A program made the position numbers and the translations under genes. From NCBI GenBank assembly GCA_029268205.1, contig JAJUGK010000005.1:1-41776 (forward strand): 41,776 nt of DNA, written 5' to 3'. Of the stretch, positions 26,413 to 33,730 are shown one piece after another (within the stretch, counting starts at the first letter, position 1; each line of letters starts with the position of its first letter). Source of the stretch: Nocardioidaceae bacterium (GTDB lineage: Bacteria > Actinomycetota > Actinomycetes > Propionibacteriales > Nocardioidaceae). The notes beneath the pieces are model-generated. The model ran no database searches and was not told the DNA's origin. It saw nothing but the letters and a program-made list of their open reading frames with translations.

Positions 26413-27785
26413 GCGACACCCAGGCGACCCTCGATGCCCTGCCCGGGGTGGACGAGGTTCCCGTCGTCTCCTACGCCGTCCCCGACGACGGCACCCGGCA
26501 TCTCGCGGAGCTGCGGGTCGACCCGATCGCGCTGCTCGAGCGCACCCACGCCGAGTGCGGGACGATCGGCAAGTTCCACCTCGCCGACCGGGAGGTCGTG
26601 CTGGTCTCCGGCGCCGAGGCGAACGAGCAGTTCTTCCGCGCACCCGACTCGACCCTCGACCAGGGCGAGGCATACCCCTTCATGACGCCGATCTTCGGCG
26701 AGGGCGTGGTCTTCGACGCCTCGCCCGAGCAGCGTCAGGAGATGCTCAAGAACCAGGCGCTCAAGGGCGACATGATGCGCGGGCACGCCACCACCATCGA
26801 GGCCGAGATCCGCCGGATGGTGGCCGACTGGGGCGACGAGGGCGAGATCGACCTGCTCGACTTCTTCGCCGAGCTGACGATCTACACGACGTCGTCGTGC
26901 CTGATCGGCAAGCCGTTCCGCGAAGAGCTCGACAGCAGGTTCGTGCAGGCCTACCACGACCTGGAGCGCGGCACCGACGCGATCGCGTACGTCGACCCCT
27001 ACCTGCCGGGCGTCGAGTCCTTCGAGATCCGCGACCGCGGTCGACGCACCCTCGTCGCACTGGTGCAGGCGATCATCGACAAGCGGATCGCCCGCGGCAA
27101 GGTGCCGCGCGAGGAGCGCGACCTGCTCGACGTCCTGATCTCGCTCGACATGGGCGCCGACTACATCACCGGCGTCTTCATCTCGATGATGTTCGCCGGC
27201 CACCACACCACCTCGGGCACGTCCGCGTGGACGCTCATCGAGCTCATGCGGCACCCCGACTACCTCGCCGAGGTCGTCGCCGAGCTCGACGAGCTCTACG
27301 CCGACGGCTCGGAGGTCTCCTTCCAGGCGTTGCGCTCGATCCCCAAGCTCGAGGCCTCGCTCAAGGAGGCGCTGCGCCTGCATCCACCGCTGATCATCCT
27401 CCTGCGCGTCGCCCAGGAGGAGCTCGAGCTCGCCGGCCACCGCATCCCGGCGGGGACCATGGTCGGGGCCAGCCCGCGGGTCTCCAACCGGATGGCCGAG
27501 CACTTCCCGGAGCCCGAGCGGTTCGACCCGCGCCGCTATCTCGACGGCCGCCAGGAGGACCGGCTCAACCAGTGGACTTGGATCCCGTTCGGCGCCGGAC
27601 GCCACCGGTGCGTGGGCAACGCCTTCGCGATGATGCAGATGAAGGCGATCTTCTCGGTGATCCTGCGCGACTTCGAGTTCGAGATGACCCAGCCGTCGGA
27701 GTCCTACCGCGACGACTTCTCCAAGATGGTCATCCAGCTCGAACAGCCGTGCCGCGTGCGCTACCGCCGCCGCCCCGGGCGCTGA
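26409..27785 (+). CDS. cyp51: Sterol 14-alpha-demethylase family cytochrome P450 CYP51
   Basis: A 458-residue bacterial CYP51. Family-specific blocks are closely conserved with the M. tuberculosis protein: AYPFMTPIFGEGVVFDASPE, EIDLLDFFAELTIYT, FISMMFAGHHTTSGT in helix I, and WTWIPFGAGRHRCVG with heme ligand C401. The HHTTSGT motif with its conserved His-Thr pair is diagnostic for CYP51. The enzyme class removes the 14-alpha methyl of lanosterol-like molecules in three steps. The native substrate in actinomycetes without sterol synthesis is unresolved, and no sterol biosynthetic gene lies in the window. ATG at 26409 overlaps the SDR stop. Confidence 0.97.
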   Translation: MSDTQATLDALPGVDEVPVVSYAVPDDGTRHLAELRVDPIALLERTHAECGTIGKFHLADREVVLVSGAEANEQFFRAPDSTLDQGEAYPFMTPIFGEGVVFDASPEQRQEMLKNQALKGDMMRGHATTIEAEIRRMVADWGDEGEIDLLDFFAELTIYTTSSCLIGKPFREELDSRFVQAYHDLERGTDAIAYVDPYLPGVESFEIRDRGRRTLVALVQAIIDKRIARGKVPREERDLLDVLISLDMGADYITGVFISMMFAGHHTTSGTSAWTLIELMRHPDYLAEVVAELDELYADGSEVSFQALRSIPKLEASLKEALRLHPPLIILLRVAQEELELAGHRIPAGTMVGASPRVSNRMAEHFPEPERFDPRRYLDGRQEDRLNQWTWIPFGAGRHRCVGNAFAMMQMKAIFSVILRDFEFEMTQPSESYRDDFSKMVIQLEQPCRVRYRRRPGR

Positions 27786-27801
27786 GAGCAGGAGGCCAGC
27801 G

Positions 27802-28020
27802 ATGAGCTACACGGTGCTAGCCGACCTCGACCTGTGCCAGGGGCACCAGATGTGCCAGGGCGAGGCGCCGGAGGTCTTCGGCTACGACAAGGACAGCGAC
27901 AAGGTCGTCGTCCTTCAGGAGTTCCCCGACGAGTCCCAGCGGTCCGACGTCGAGTCGGCCGTCACCTACTGCCCCGCCATGGCCCTGGCCCTGCGCGACC
28001 TGACCGAGGAGGAGAGCTGA
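27802..28020 (+). CDS. Single-cluster 3Fe-4S ferredoxin, P450 redox partner
   Basis: A 72-residue ferredoxin. Cluster ligands are C12, C18 and C57 (YCPAMAL). H15 replaces the second cysteine of a 4Fe-4S motif (CxxHxxC), the pattern of the mycobacterial Rv0763c ferredoxin that serves CYP51. A 3Fe-4S cluster is therefore expected. The ATG at 27802 follows AGGAGG at 27790-27795. Gene adjacency to cyp51 is the same as in mycobacteria, so electron transfer to CYP51 and perhaps to the CYP123-like enzyme is a strong inference. No ferredoxin reductase is encoded nearby. Confidence 0.95.
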   Translation: MSYTVLADLDLCQGHQMCQGEAPEVFGYDKDSDKVVVLQEFPDESQRSDVESAVTYCPAMALALRDLTEEES

Positions 28021-28022
28021 GC

Positions 28023-28655
28023 ATGTCGTTGACCCGTGCCGAGATCGAGGAGTTCTGGCAGACCTGGCTGGATGTCAACCGCGACGCCGAGCGGTCCGGT
28101 GACTGGCGGGTGATGGCCGACTGGTACGCCGAGGACGCCTCCTACGGCTGGATGTACACCCCCGACGAGCACTTCATGGCCGTCGGCCGCGACCAGATCC
28201 GCGACTGGGCGATCGGCATCGAGATGGACGGTCTCGACGGCTGGCACTACGACTACCAGGTGAGTGTCATCGACGAGGCGAAGTCGATGGTCGTCGGGTT
28301 CTGGAAGCAGAAGTCGGGTGTCCTCAACGACGAGACCGGCCGGGAGTACGAGATCCTCGGCATCGGCGGCTCGTGGTTCGGTGTCGAGCGCCAGACCAGC
28401 GGCGCCGACGCGGGCGAGATCAAGTTCGCCTGGCAGCGCGACTGGTTCGACCTCGGCTCCACGACGCACACCTTCATCGAGATGCTCAAGGCCAACAAGG
28501 CCCACCCCAACCTCAGCAAGCGGATGGAGGTCGCGGCCAGGCGGTGGGACGTCCCCGGTCATTACCGCTACGAGGACCTCCCCTCCCCGCTGTGGCCGCC
28601 GGTCGTCGAGCGCGGCGACTACATCACCCAGTCCGCCCCGGAGCCCACGTCGTGA
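28023..28655 (+). CDS. NTF2/SnoaL-like protein of the CYP51 operon
   Basis: A 210-residue cytoplasmic protein. The first part (RAEIEEFWQTWLDVNRDAE, then WRVMADWYAEDASYGW and DQIRDWAIGIE) has the helix-then-cone arrangement of nuclear transport factor 2 / SnoaL folds, a family that includes ketosteroid isomerases and small polyketide cyclases. A C-terminal extension (MEVAARRWDVPGHYRYEDLP) is not part of that fold. Catalytic residues cannot be assigned. Conserved association with cyp51 in mycobacteria (the Rv0760c-Rv0762c region) suggests it binds or isomerises the pathway intermediate. Start at 28023, two bases after the ferredoxin stop. Confidence 0.72.
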   Translation: MSLTRAEIEEFWQTWLDVNRDAERSGDWRVMADWYAEDASYGWMYTPDEHFMAVGRDQIRDWAIGIEMDGLDGWHYDYQVSVIDEAKSMVVGFWKQKSGVLNDETGREYEILGIGGSWFGVERQTSGADAGEIKFAWQRDWFDLGSTTHTFIEMLKANKAHPNLSKRMEVAARRWDVPGHYRYEDLPSPLWPPVVERGDYITQSAPEPTS

Positions 28656-30133
28656 GCGACCGGGCCCCGAGCGCGACACCGCTGCCGCCCCCCGCCCAGC
28701 AGCTCGTCGACGGCAAGCTCGGGCCGGCCTCTGACGGAGCGACGTACGCCGTGCGCAACCCGGCCACCGGCGAGGAGATCGGGCACGTCCCCGACTCCGG
28801 TGCCGGCGACGTCGAGGCCGCCATCGCCGCCGCGCGTCGCGCGTTCGACGAGACCTCCTGGTCGACCGACCACGCCTTCCGCGTGCAGTGTCTGCGCCAG
28901 CTCCACCGGGCCCTGCTCGACGACGCCGACGCGTTCAAGGCGCTGACCACCGCCGAGGTCGGGATGCCGTCCTTCATGATGGGCGCGGCCGGATTCGACG
29001 TCCCCGTCGACGGCTTGAGGTGGGTCACCGACCTGCTGGAGACCTACGAGTTCGAGACCGACCTCGGGGTGGCCGAGCCGATGGGGATCCCGTCGCGGCG
29101 CACCGTCCGGCGCGAGGCCGTCGGCGTGGTCGCGGCGATCACGCCGTGGAACGTCCCCACCCAGATCAACCTCGCCAAGATCGGCCCGGCGCTCGCCGCC
29201 GGCTGCACCGTCGTGCTCAAGCCCGCGCCCGACACGCCGTGGTTGGCCTACGAGCTGGGCCGGCTGGTCGCCGAGCACACCGACATCCCGCCGGGCGTGT
29301 TCAACGTGGTCGCCCCGCGCGACAACACCGTCGCCGCGAAGCTGACCACCGATCCGCGCGTCGACATGGTGTCCTTCACCGGGTCCACGGCGACCGGCCG
29401 GGCGATCATGGCGGCTGCCGCGCCGACGCTGAAGAAGGTCTTCCTCGAGCTCGGCGGCAAGTCGGCCGCGATCGTCCTCGACGACGCCGACGTCGCCGCC
29501 GCCGCGGGCGCCACCGCGTTCGCGACCTGCATCCACGCGGGCCAGGGGTGTGCGCTGACCACGCGCCTGGTCGTCCCGAGGGAGCGGTACGACGAGGCCG
29601 TCCAGGTCGCCGCGGCGACGATGGAGTCGATCGGCGCGAAGGATCCGGCCGACCCGGGCGCGATCTGCGGCCCGGTGATCTCCCGCGCCCAGCGCGACCG
29701 GGTGGCCGACTACCTGCGGCTCGCGATCGAGGAGGGCGGCACCATCGCCACCGGCGGATCGGTGATCGACCAGCCGGGCTACTGGGTCCAGCCGACCGTC
29801 ATCGCGGGTCTCGACAACTCCTCGCGCCTGGCGCAGGAGGAGATCTTCGGCCCCGTGCTGGTCGTCATCCCGCACGACGGCGACGACGACGCCGTCCGGA
29901 TCGCCAACGACTCCGACTACGGCCTCTCCGGCTCGGTCGAGTCCGGCGACGTCGAACGGGCCAAGGCGGTCGCGGCCCGGATCCGCACCGGCACCGTCGC
30001 GGTCAACGGCGCGGTCTGGTTCAGCCCGGATGCGCCGTTCGGCGGCTACAAGCAGTCCGGCCTCGGCCGGGAGATGGGGGTCCTCGGCTTCGAGGAGTAC
30101 CTCGAGGTGAAGACCGTGGCGTTCCCCGCCTGA
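28652..30133 (+). CDS. Aldehyde dehydrogenase
   Basis: A 493-residue NAD(P)-dependent aldehyde dehydrogenase. The oxyanion asparagine is in TPWNVPTQINLAK, the general base is E266 in LELGGK and the nucleophile is C300 in HAGQGC, the standard 34-residue separation. EEIFGPVL and the C-terminal FGGYKQSGLGREMG are also normal. The GTG at 28652 overlaps the previous stop. It corresponds to aldA (Rv0768), which in M. tuberculosis sits divergent to the TetR gene, whereas here it is inside the same operon. Oxidation of an aldehyde made by P450 or SDR action is the likely role. Confidence 0.94.
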   Translation: MSDRAPSATPLPPPAQQLVDGKLGPASDGATYAVRNPATGEEIGHVPDSGAGDVEAAIAAARRAFDETSWSTDHAFRVQCLRQLHRALLDDADAFKALTTAEVGMPSFMMGAAGFDVPVDGLRWVTDLLETYEFETDLGVAEPMGIPSRRTVRREAVGVVAAITPWNVPTQINLAKIGPALAAGCTVVLKPAPDTPWLAYELGRLVAEHTDIPPGVFNVVAPRDNTVAAKLTTDPRVDMVSFTGSTATGRAIMAAAAPTLKKVFLELGGKSAAIVLDDADVAAAAGATAFATCIHAGQGCALTTRLVVPRERYDEAVQVAAATMESIGAKDPADPGAICGPVISRAQRDRVADYLRLAIEEGGTIATGGSVIDQPGYWVQPTVIAGLDNSSRLAQEEIFGPVLVVIPHDGDDDAVRIANDSDYGLSGSVESGDVERAKAVAARIRTGTVAVNGAVWFSPDAPFGGYKQSGLGREMGVLGFEEYLEVKTVAFPA

Positions 30134-30153
30134 CACGAGAGGCAACAACGAAC

Positions 30154-30903
30154 GTGAACAGACTCCAGGACAAGGTCGTCATCGTCACCGGTGCCGCCCA
30201 GGGCATCGGCGAGGCCTACGCGAAGGCGATCGCCGGGGAGGGCGCTGCCGTGGTCGTCGCCGACCTCAACGCCGACGGCGGCGAGCGGGTCGCGAAGGAG
30301 ATCGAGGCTGCCGGCGGGCGTGCGGTCTTCGTCCGCACGGACGTGTCGGACCACGGGTCGGCCGGGGCCGCGGCGGCCGCTGCGGTGGAGAGCTTCGGTG
30401 GCATCGATGGGCTGGTCAACAACGCCGCGATCTACGGCGACATGCAGTTCGACCTCCTGATCAGCGTCGACTGGGACTACTACCGGCGGTTCATGAGCGT
30501 CAACATGGACGGTGCGCTGGTGATGACGCGGGCCGTCTATCCGCACATGCATCGGCGCGGTGGCGGCTCGATCGTCAACCAGAGCTCGACCGCGGCCTAC
30601 CTCTACTCGGGCTTCTACGGACTGGCCAAGGTCGGCGTGAACGGCTTGACCCAGCAGCTGGCGCACGAGGTCGGCGGCATGGGCATCCGAGTCAACGCGA
30701 TCGCCCCGGGGCCGACCGACACCGAGGCCACCCGTACGCAGGCGGGCGACGCGGCCAAGGAGCTGGTCAAGGACCTCGCCCTCAAGCGCATGGGGCAGGT
30801 CGACGACATGGTGGGCGCCTGCGTCTTCCTCCTCTCCGACGAGGCGTCGTGGGTGACCGCCCAGATCCTGGCCGTCGACGGCGGGCAGGTCTTCCGGCCG
30901 TGA
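30154..30903 (+). CDS. SDR-family oxidoreductase
   Basis: A 249-residue classical SDR. TGAAQGIG binds the cofactor, and the acidic VADLNADG after the second strand favours NAD. NNAA, QSS and YGLAK (YxxxK) provide the catalytic set, and the FabG-like ending SYWVT-type region reads SDEASWVTAQILAVDGG. The GTG at 30154 is preceded by GAGAGG about 12 bases upstream, a weak ribosome site. It follows the aldehyde dehydrogenase by 20 bases, the largest gap inside the operon. The homologue in M. tuberculosis is Rv0769. Its stop overlaps the next start. Confidence 0.91.
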   Translation: MNRLQDKVVIVTGAAQGIGEAYAKAIAGEGAAVVVADLNADGGERVAKEIEAAGGRAVFVRTDVSDHGSAGAAAAAAVESFGGIDGLVNNAAIYGDMQFDLLISVDWDYYRRFMSVNMDGALVMTRAVYPHMHRRGGGSIVNQSSTAAYLYSGFYGLAKVGVNGLTQQLAHEVGGMGIRVNAIAPGPTDTEATRTQAGDAAKELVKDLALKRMGQVDDMVGACVFLLSDEASWVTAQILAVDGGQVFRP

Positions 30904-31784
30904 GCACGCTGAGGGTGGGCTTCATCGGGCTCGGCAACATCGGCAAGCCGATGGCGCTGCGACTCGCCGCGGCCGACGACATCGAGCTGACCGTCTTCGA
31001 CGTCGCACCCGAACCCCTGGCCGAGCTCGAGCGCGCCGGCGCCACCGTCGCCGACAGCGTGGCGGCGCTCGGCGTACGGGTCGACGTGGTGTGCGTGATG
31101 GTGCGCGACGATGCCCAGGTGCGCGAGGTGCTCGGCGAGCTCCTCGGGGTCGCCGGCGACGCGCAGACGGTGGTCATCCACTCGACCGTCGCCCCGACGA
31201 CCCCCGGCGAGCTCGCCGACACGGCCGCCCGGCACGGCATCAGCGTCCTGGACGCGCCCGTGTCCGGCGGTCCGATGGGGGCGGCCGAGGGGACGCTCGC
31301 GATCATGGTCGGCGCCGACGAGCAGGCCTTCGAACGGGCCGCGCCCGCGCTGCGGGTGATGGGGTCGAAGGTCGTGCACGCCGGCCCCGTCGGGGCGGGC
31401 ACGAAGTTCAAGCTCGCCCGCAACATGCTGCACTTCGTCGCCTTCACCGCGGCGACCGAGGCGCAGCGGCTCGCCGAGGCGGCCGGCCTCGACCTCAAGG
31501 CGCTCGGCGACGTCGTCCGCCACACCGACACGATCACCGGCGGCCCGGGCGCGATCATGCATCGCGAGAGCACTGCCCCGCTGGACCCCGACGACTTCTG
31601 GTACGGCGTCTTCGACCACGTCCGGGCGCTGGGCGAGAAGGATCTCGGGTTCGCGGTCGACCTGGCCGAGCGGCTCGGCGTCGAGGTGCCGCTCGCGGCG
31701 CTCGCGCGGGCGCGACTCGCGCCGGGACTCGGCCTGCCACCCGCCGCGCCGCAGGGCACCGCGCACACCGGAGGAGAGCACTGA
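30900..31784 (+). CDS. 3-hydroxyisobutyrate dehydrogenase-like enzyme (beta-hydroxyacid dehydrogenase family)
   Basis: A 294-residue NAD(P)-dependent dehydrogenase. The Rossmann motif GLGNIGKPM begins at residue 10, the substrate signature is DAPVSGGPMGAAEGTL, and the catalytic lysine is K171 in GAGTKFKLARNML. The protein is normal in length for 3-hydroxyisobutyrate, tartronate-semialdehyde and related reductases, so the exact acid cannot be told. The GTG start overlaps the SDR stop and the stop overlaps the next ATG (TGATG). It corresponds to Rv0770. Together with the last gene this suggests that an organic-acid intermediate is processed. Confidence 0.92.
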   Translation: MSTLRVGFIGLGNIGKPMALRLAAADDIELTVFDVAPEPLAELERAGATVADSVAALGVRVDVVCVMVRDDAQVREVLGELLGVAGDAQTVVIHSTVAPTTPGELADTAARHGISVLDAPVSGGPMGAAEGTLAIMVGADEQAFERAAPALRVMGSKVVHAGPVGAGTKFKLARNMLHFVAFTAATEAQRLAEAAGLDLKALGDVVRHTDTITGGPGAIMHRESTAPLDPDDFWYGVFDHVRALGEKDLGFAVDLAERLGVEVPLAALARARLAPGLGLPPAAPQGTAHTGGEH

Positions 31785-32170
31785 TGGGCAAGTTCGACGA
31801 CCTGCCGGAGACCCGGCGCCGCGGGCTGGAGCGGATGGAGCAGGTCTACGGGTTCGACATGACCGACGGCACCGGTGACTTCTTCGGCTACACCGCCGAC
31901 CACCTGTTCGCCGACATCTGGGAACGACCCGGGTTGTCCGACCGGGATCGTCGGCTGCTGCTCATCGGGCTGCTCTCGGGCACCGGTGGCGCGGACGTCC
32001 TCGGCATCCAGGTGCCGGCCGCGCTGGCGGCAGGGGAGCTGAACGCCGAGGAACTGCGCGAGATCGTCATCTTCCTGTGCCACTACGCCGGGTGGCCCAA
32101 CGGTGCGCGGCTGAACTCGATCGTCGAGGAGGCGGTCGCGAAGGCGAACCGGCCGCCGAGGGACGCCTAG
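31784..32170 (+). CDS. Carboxymuconolactone decarboxylase-like protein
   Basis: A 128-residue helical protein of the CMD/AhpD family. It has the typical order of a helix with DIWERPGLSDRDRRLLLIGLL, then ELREIVIFLCHYAGWPNG and a helical C-terminus. The CxxC pair of AhpD peroxidase partners is missing; only the single Cys in FLCHYAGWP remains. It therefore belongs to the decarboxylase or unknown-function side of the family. It is the last gene of the operon and matches Rv0771. The ATG at 31784 overlaps the preceding stop by one base. Actual reaction unknown. Confidence 0.85.
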   Translation: MGKFDDLPETRRRGLERMEQVYGFDMTDGTGDFFGYTADHLFADIWERPGLSDRDRRLLLIGLLSGTGGADVLGIQVPAALAAGELNAEELREIVIFLCHYAGWPNGARLNSIVEEAVAKANRPPRDA

Positions 32171-32250
32171 CCGACGACGGCCCGACGGCGACTCGACGGC
32201 GACTCGACGACGGTCCGGCGCCGGGGGTGTGTCGGGCCGGTTCGTGTGGT

Positions 32251-32256
32251 TATGCT
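32251..32256 (+). promoter_or_regulatory. Probable -10 element of the WXG100 gene
   Basis: TATGCT fits TANNNT and leaves a leader of about 80 bases before the ATG at 32344. The leader holds two short inverted repeats (CCGGG/CCCGG and GACCA/TGGTC at 32289-32303) and the ribosome site AAAGGA. No known riboswitch was recognised in it. Confidence 0.45.
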
Positions 32257-32343
32257 CGTCGTGTCGAAACCCGGGGTGATTCCCGGAGACCAACATCTGG
32301 TCGTCGGGGGACCGGAGTCAACTACCGAAAGGATCGGCACATC

Positions 32344-32643
32344 ATGGCAAACGTGAACGTCACCTATGCAGAGATGGAGACGGCGGCCACCAAGCTGAAG
32401 GACGGGCGCACCGAGATCGACGGTGTCCTCTCCCAGCTGCAGGCCCTGGTGAAGGAGCTCGTCTCGGGCGGCTACGTCACCGACGCCTCCTCGAAGGCGT
32501 TCGACTCCTCCTACGAGGAGTTCAACACCGGCGTCACCAAGACCATCGAGGGTCTCGACGGCATGGGTGAGTACCTCAACCAGGCCGCCAAGGCGCTGCG
32601 CGAGACCGACGAGCAGCTGGCCTCCGCCCTCAACAAGGGCTGA
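32344..32643 (+). CDS. WXG100 (ESAT-6-like) family protein
   Basis: A 99-residue helix-turn-helix protein of the size secreted by type VII systems. Helix 1 (about 7-38, EMETAATKLKDGRTEIDGVL) and helix 2 (about 48-96, SYEEFNTGVTKTIEGLDGM onwards) flank the turn. The canonical WXG is replaced by SGGYVTDAS (GGY at 42-44), as in several actinobacterial subgroups. The C-terminal secretion motif YxxxD/E is not obvious. The ATG at 32344 follows AAAGGA. The gene has its own promoter and terminator and no ESX machinery nearby, so its export route and partner are unknown. Confidence 0.85.
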   Translation: MANVNVTYAEMETAATKLKDGRTEIDGVLSQLQALVKELVSGGYVTDASSKAFDSSYEEFNTGVTKTIEGLDGMGEYLNQAAKALRETDEQLASALNKG

Positions 32644-32666
32644 GCACCTGCTCCACCGCACGACAC

Positions 32667-32712
32667 CGACGAGGTGTCCGTCCGCCCTCGGGGGCGGCCG
32701 GGCACCTCGTCG
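32667..32712 (+). terminator. Hairpin terminator after the WXG100 gene
   Basis: CGACGAGGTG at 32667-32676 pairs perfectly with CACCTCGTCG at 32703-32712 and encloses an inner CCGCC/GGCGG hairpin. CTTTCC follows. It separates the WXG100 gene from the pilus operon. Confidence 0.68.
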
Positions 32713-32731
32713 CTTTCCGGGACGAGCCGCC

Positions 32732-32803
32732 ACGATCGGCACCACGATCGGCACCGCGATCGGCACCGCGATCGGCACCGCGATCGGCACCGCGATTGGC
32801 GCA
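32732..32803 (+). repeat. Six 12-bp tandem repeats upstream of the pilus operon
   Basis: Two units of ACGATCGGCACC, three of GCGATCGGCACC and one degenerate GCGATTGGCGCA follow each other without spacers. The stretch is in the non-coding 300-base gap at 32644-32944, between the WXG100 terminator and the Tad promoter region. Each unit contains the palindrome CGATCG. Confidence 0.9.
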
Positions 32804-32881
32804 GGCGGGGTTCGGTTTGGCACGATCCACGGCGGGGGAGAGTCCGCCCGGGCCGACACGGCTCCGGGAGCTCGGGATCCC

Positions 32882-32887
32882 TACACT
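32882..32887 (+). promoter_or_regulatory. Possible -10 element of the Tad pilus operon
   Basis: TACACT fits TANNNT and lies about 57 bases before the first gene of the operon; a ribosome site AGGGGG follows at 32934-32939. No -35 hexamer is evident, so this is tentative. Confidence 0.35.
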
Positions 32888-32944
32888 CATCGGTGGACGT
32901 GCGTCGCTCGGGGCACGCCGCATTCGTAGGACCAGGGGGATCAC

Positions 32945-33730
32945 ATGACGCAGGACGGTGCTGCCGCCACTGCCAGGGGGGGTTCGAACCGCGCGAACGC
33001 CGGAGCGAGCAAGGACGACCGGCAGCGTCAGCGCGCCGCACGCGGCATCCGTAGCCGGGCCGCCGGTGGCGCGATCGACCGCCCCTCCCCGCCCCGGCGC
33101 CGCCGGCCTGCGCTCGCCGCGCTGGCGGTGCTGCTGATCGTCGGCGGCGCCGCGCTCGCAGGGCTGCTGGCCCTGCGCCTCGACTCGCGCGAGTACGTCC
33201 TCGTCGTCGGCCAGGACATGGCGATCGGGCAGGAGTTCACCACCGCCAACCTGCTGCGCAAGCGGGTGGCGTCGGAGGGCGACATGCTCATCCGGGAGGC
33301 CGACGCCGACCGGGTGCTCGGCGGTTACGCCCGCAGCGCCCTGCGCGCCGGCCAGTTCCTCGACGAGACGATGGTCAGCCAGGAGCCCCCGATGCCCGCG
33401 GAGCTGGTCGAGGTCGGCATCCCGCTGGTGTCCACCAACGTGCCGCCCGGCCTGCGCGCCGGTGACGAGGTGCGGCTGATCCGGGTCGGCGACACCAGCG
33501 TGCCCGCGGTGCCCCTCGCCACCGGCCTGGTCATCGCCACCAACACCACCGGGGGCGGCGACGACCTGACCGGCGGGGCCGAGGCGAAGCTCGCCACGAT
33601 CGTGGTGCCCGCCGATGCCGCGGACAGTGTCGTCGACGCCTCGGCCAACAACCGGCTCGGCGTCGCCCTGGTCGGCCGCGGCAACTCCCTCGAGGACGTC
33701 TCGCTGACCACGCTGGAGCCGTCGTCGTGA
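32945..33730 (+). CDS. SAF-domain protein, CpaB/RcpC-like pilus assembly protein
   Basis: A 261-residue membrane-anchored protein. A basic cytoplasmic N-terminus (1-54) leads into a single helix at about 55-78. The extracytoplasmic part opens with a SAF domain (about 84-150, VVGQDMAIGQEFTTANLLRK and later AGQFLDETMVS). In Tad systems the SAF protein CpaB/RcpC is a periplasmic assembly factor. The C-terminal half (VPPGLRAGDEVRLIRV and the strand-rich remainder) resembles the CpaB-type RcpC domain. It is the first gene of the pilus operon and its stop overlaps the next GTG start. Confidence 0.82.
   Translation: MTQDGAAATARGGSNRANAGASKDDRQRQRAARGIRSRAAGGAIDRPSPPRRRRPALAALAVLLIVGGAALAGLLALRLDSREYVLVVGQDMAIGQEFTTANLLRKRVASEGDMLIREADADRVLGGYARSALRAGQFLDETMVSQEPPMPAELVEVGIPLVSTNVPPGLRAGDEVRLIRVGDTSVPAVPLATGLVIATNTTGGGDDLTGGAEAKLATIVVPADAADSVVDASANNRLGVALVGRGNSLEDVSLTTLEPSS

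Noticed and set aside
23757-32170. Recent horizontal transfer of the CYP51 operon
   Set aside because: GC content and codon style look like the neighbouring genes, and no integrase, tRNA or flanking repeat was found.
32257-32343. Known riboswitch (cyclic di-AMP or cyclic di-GMP type) in the WXG100 leader
   Set aside because: The short inverted repeats do not reproduce the conserved core of either class that I can recall, so only a structured leader is reported.
32732-32803. CRISPR array
   Set aside because: The 12-bp units are directly adjacent, with no spacers, and no cas gene is nearby.
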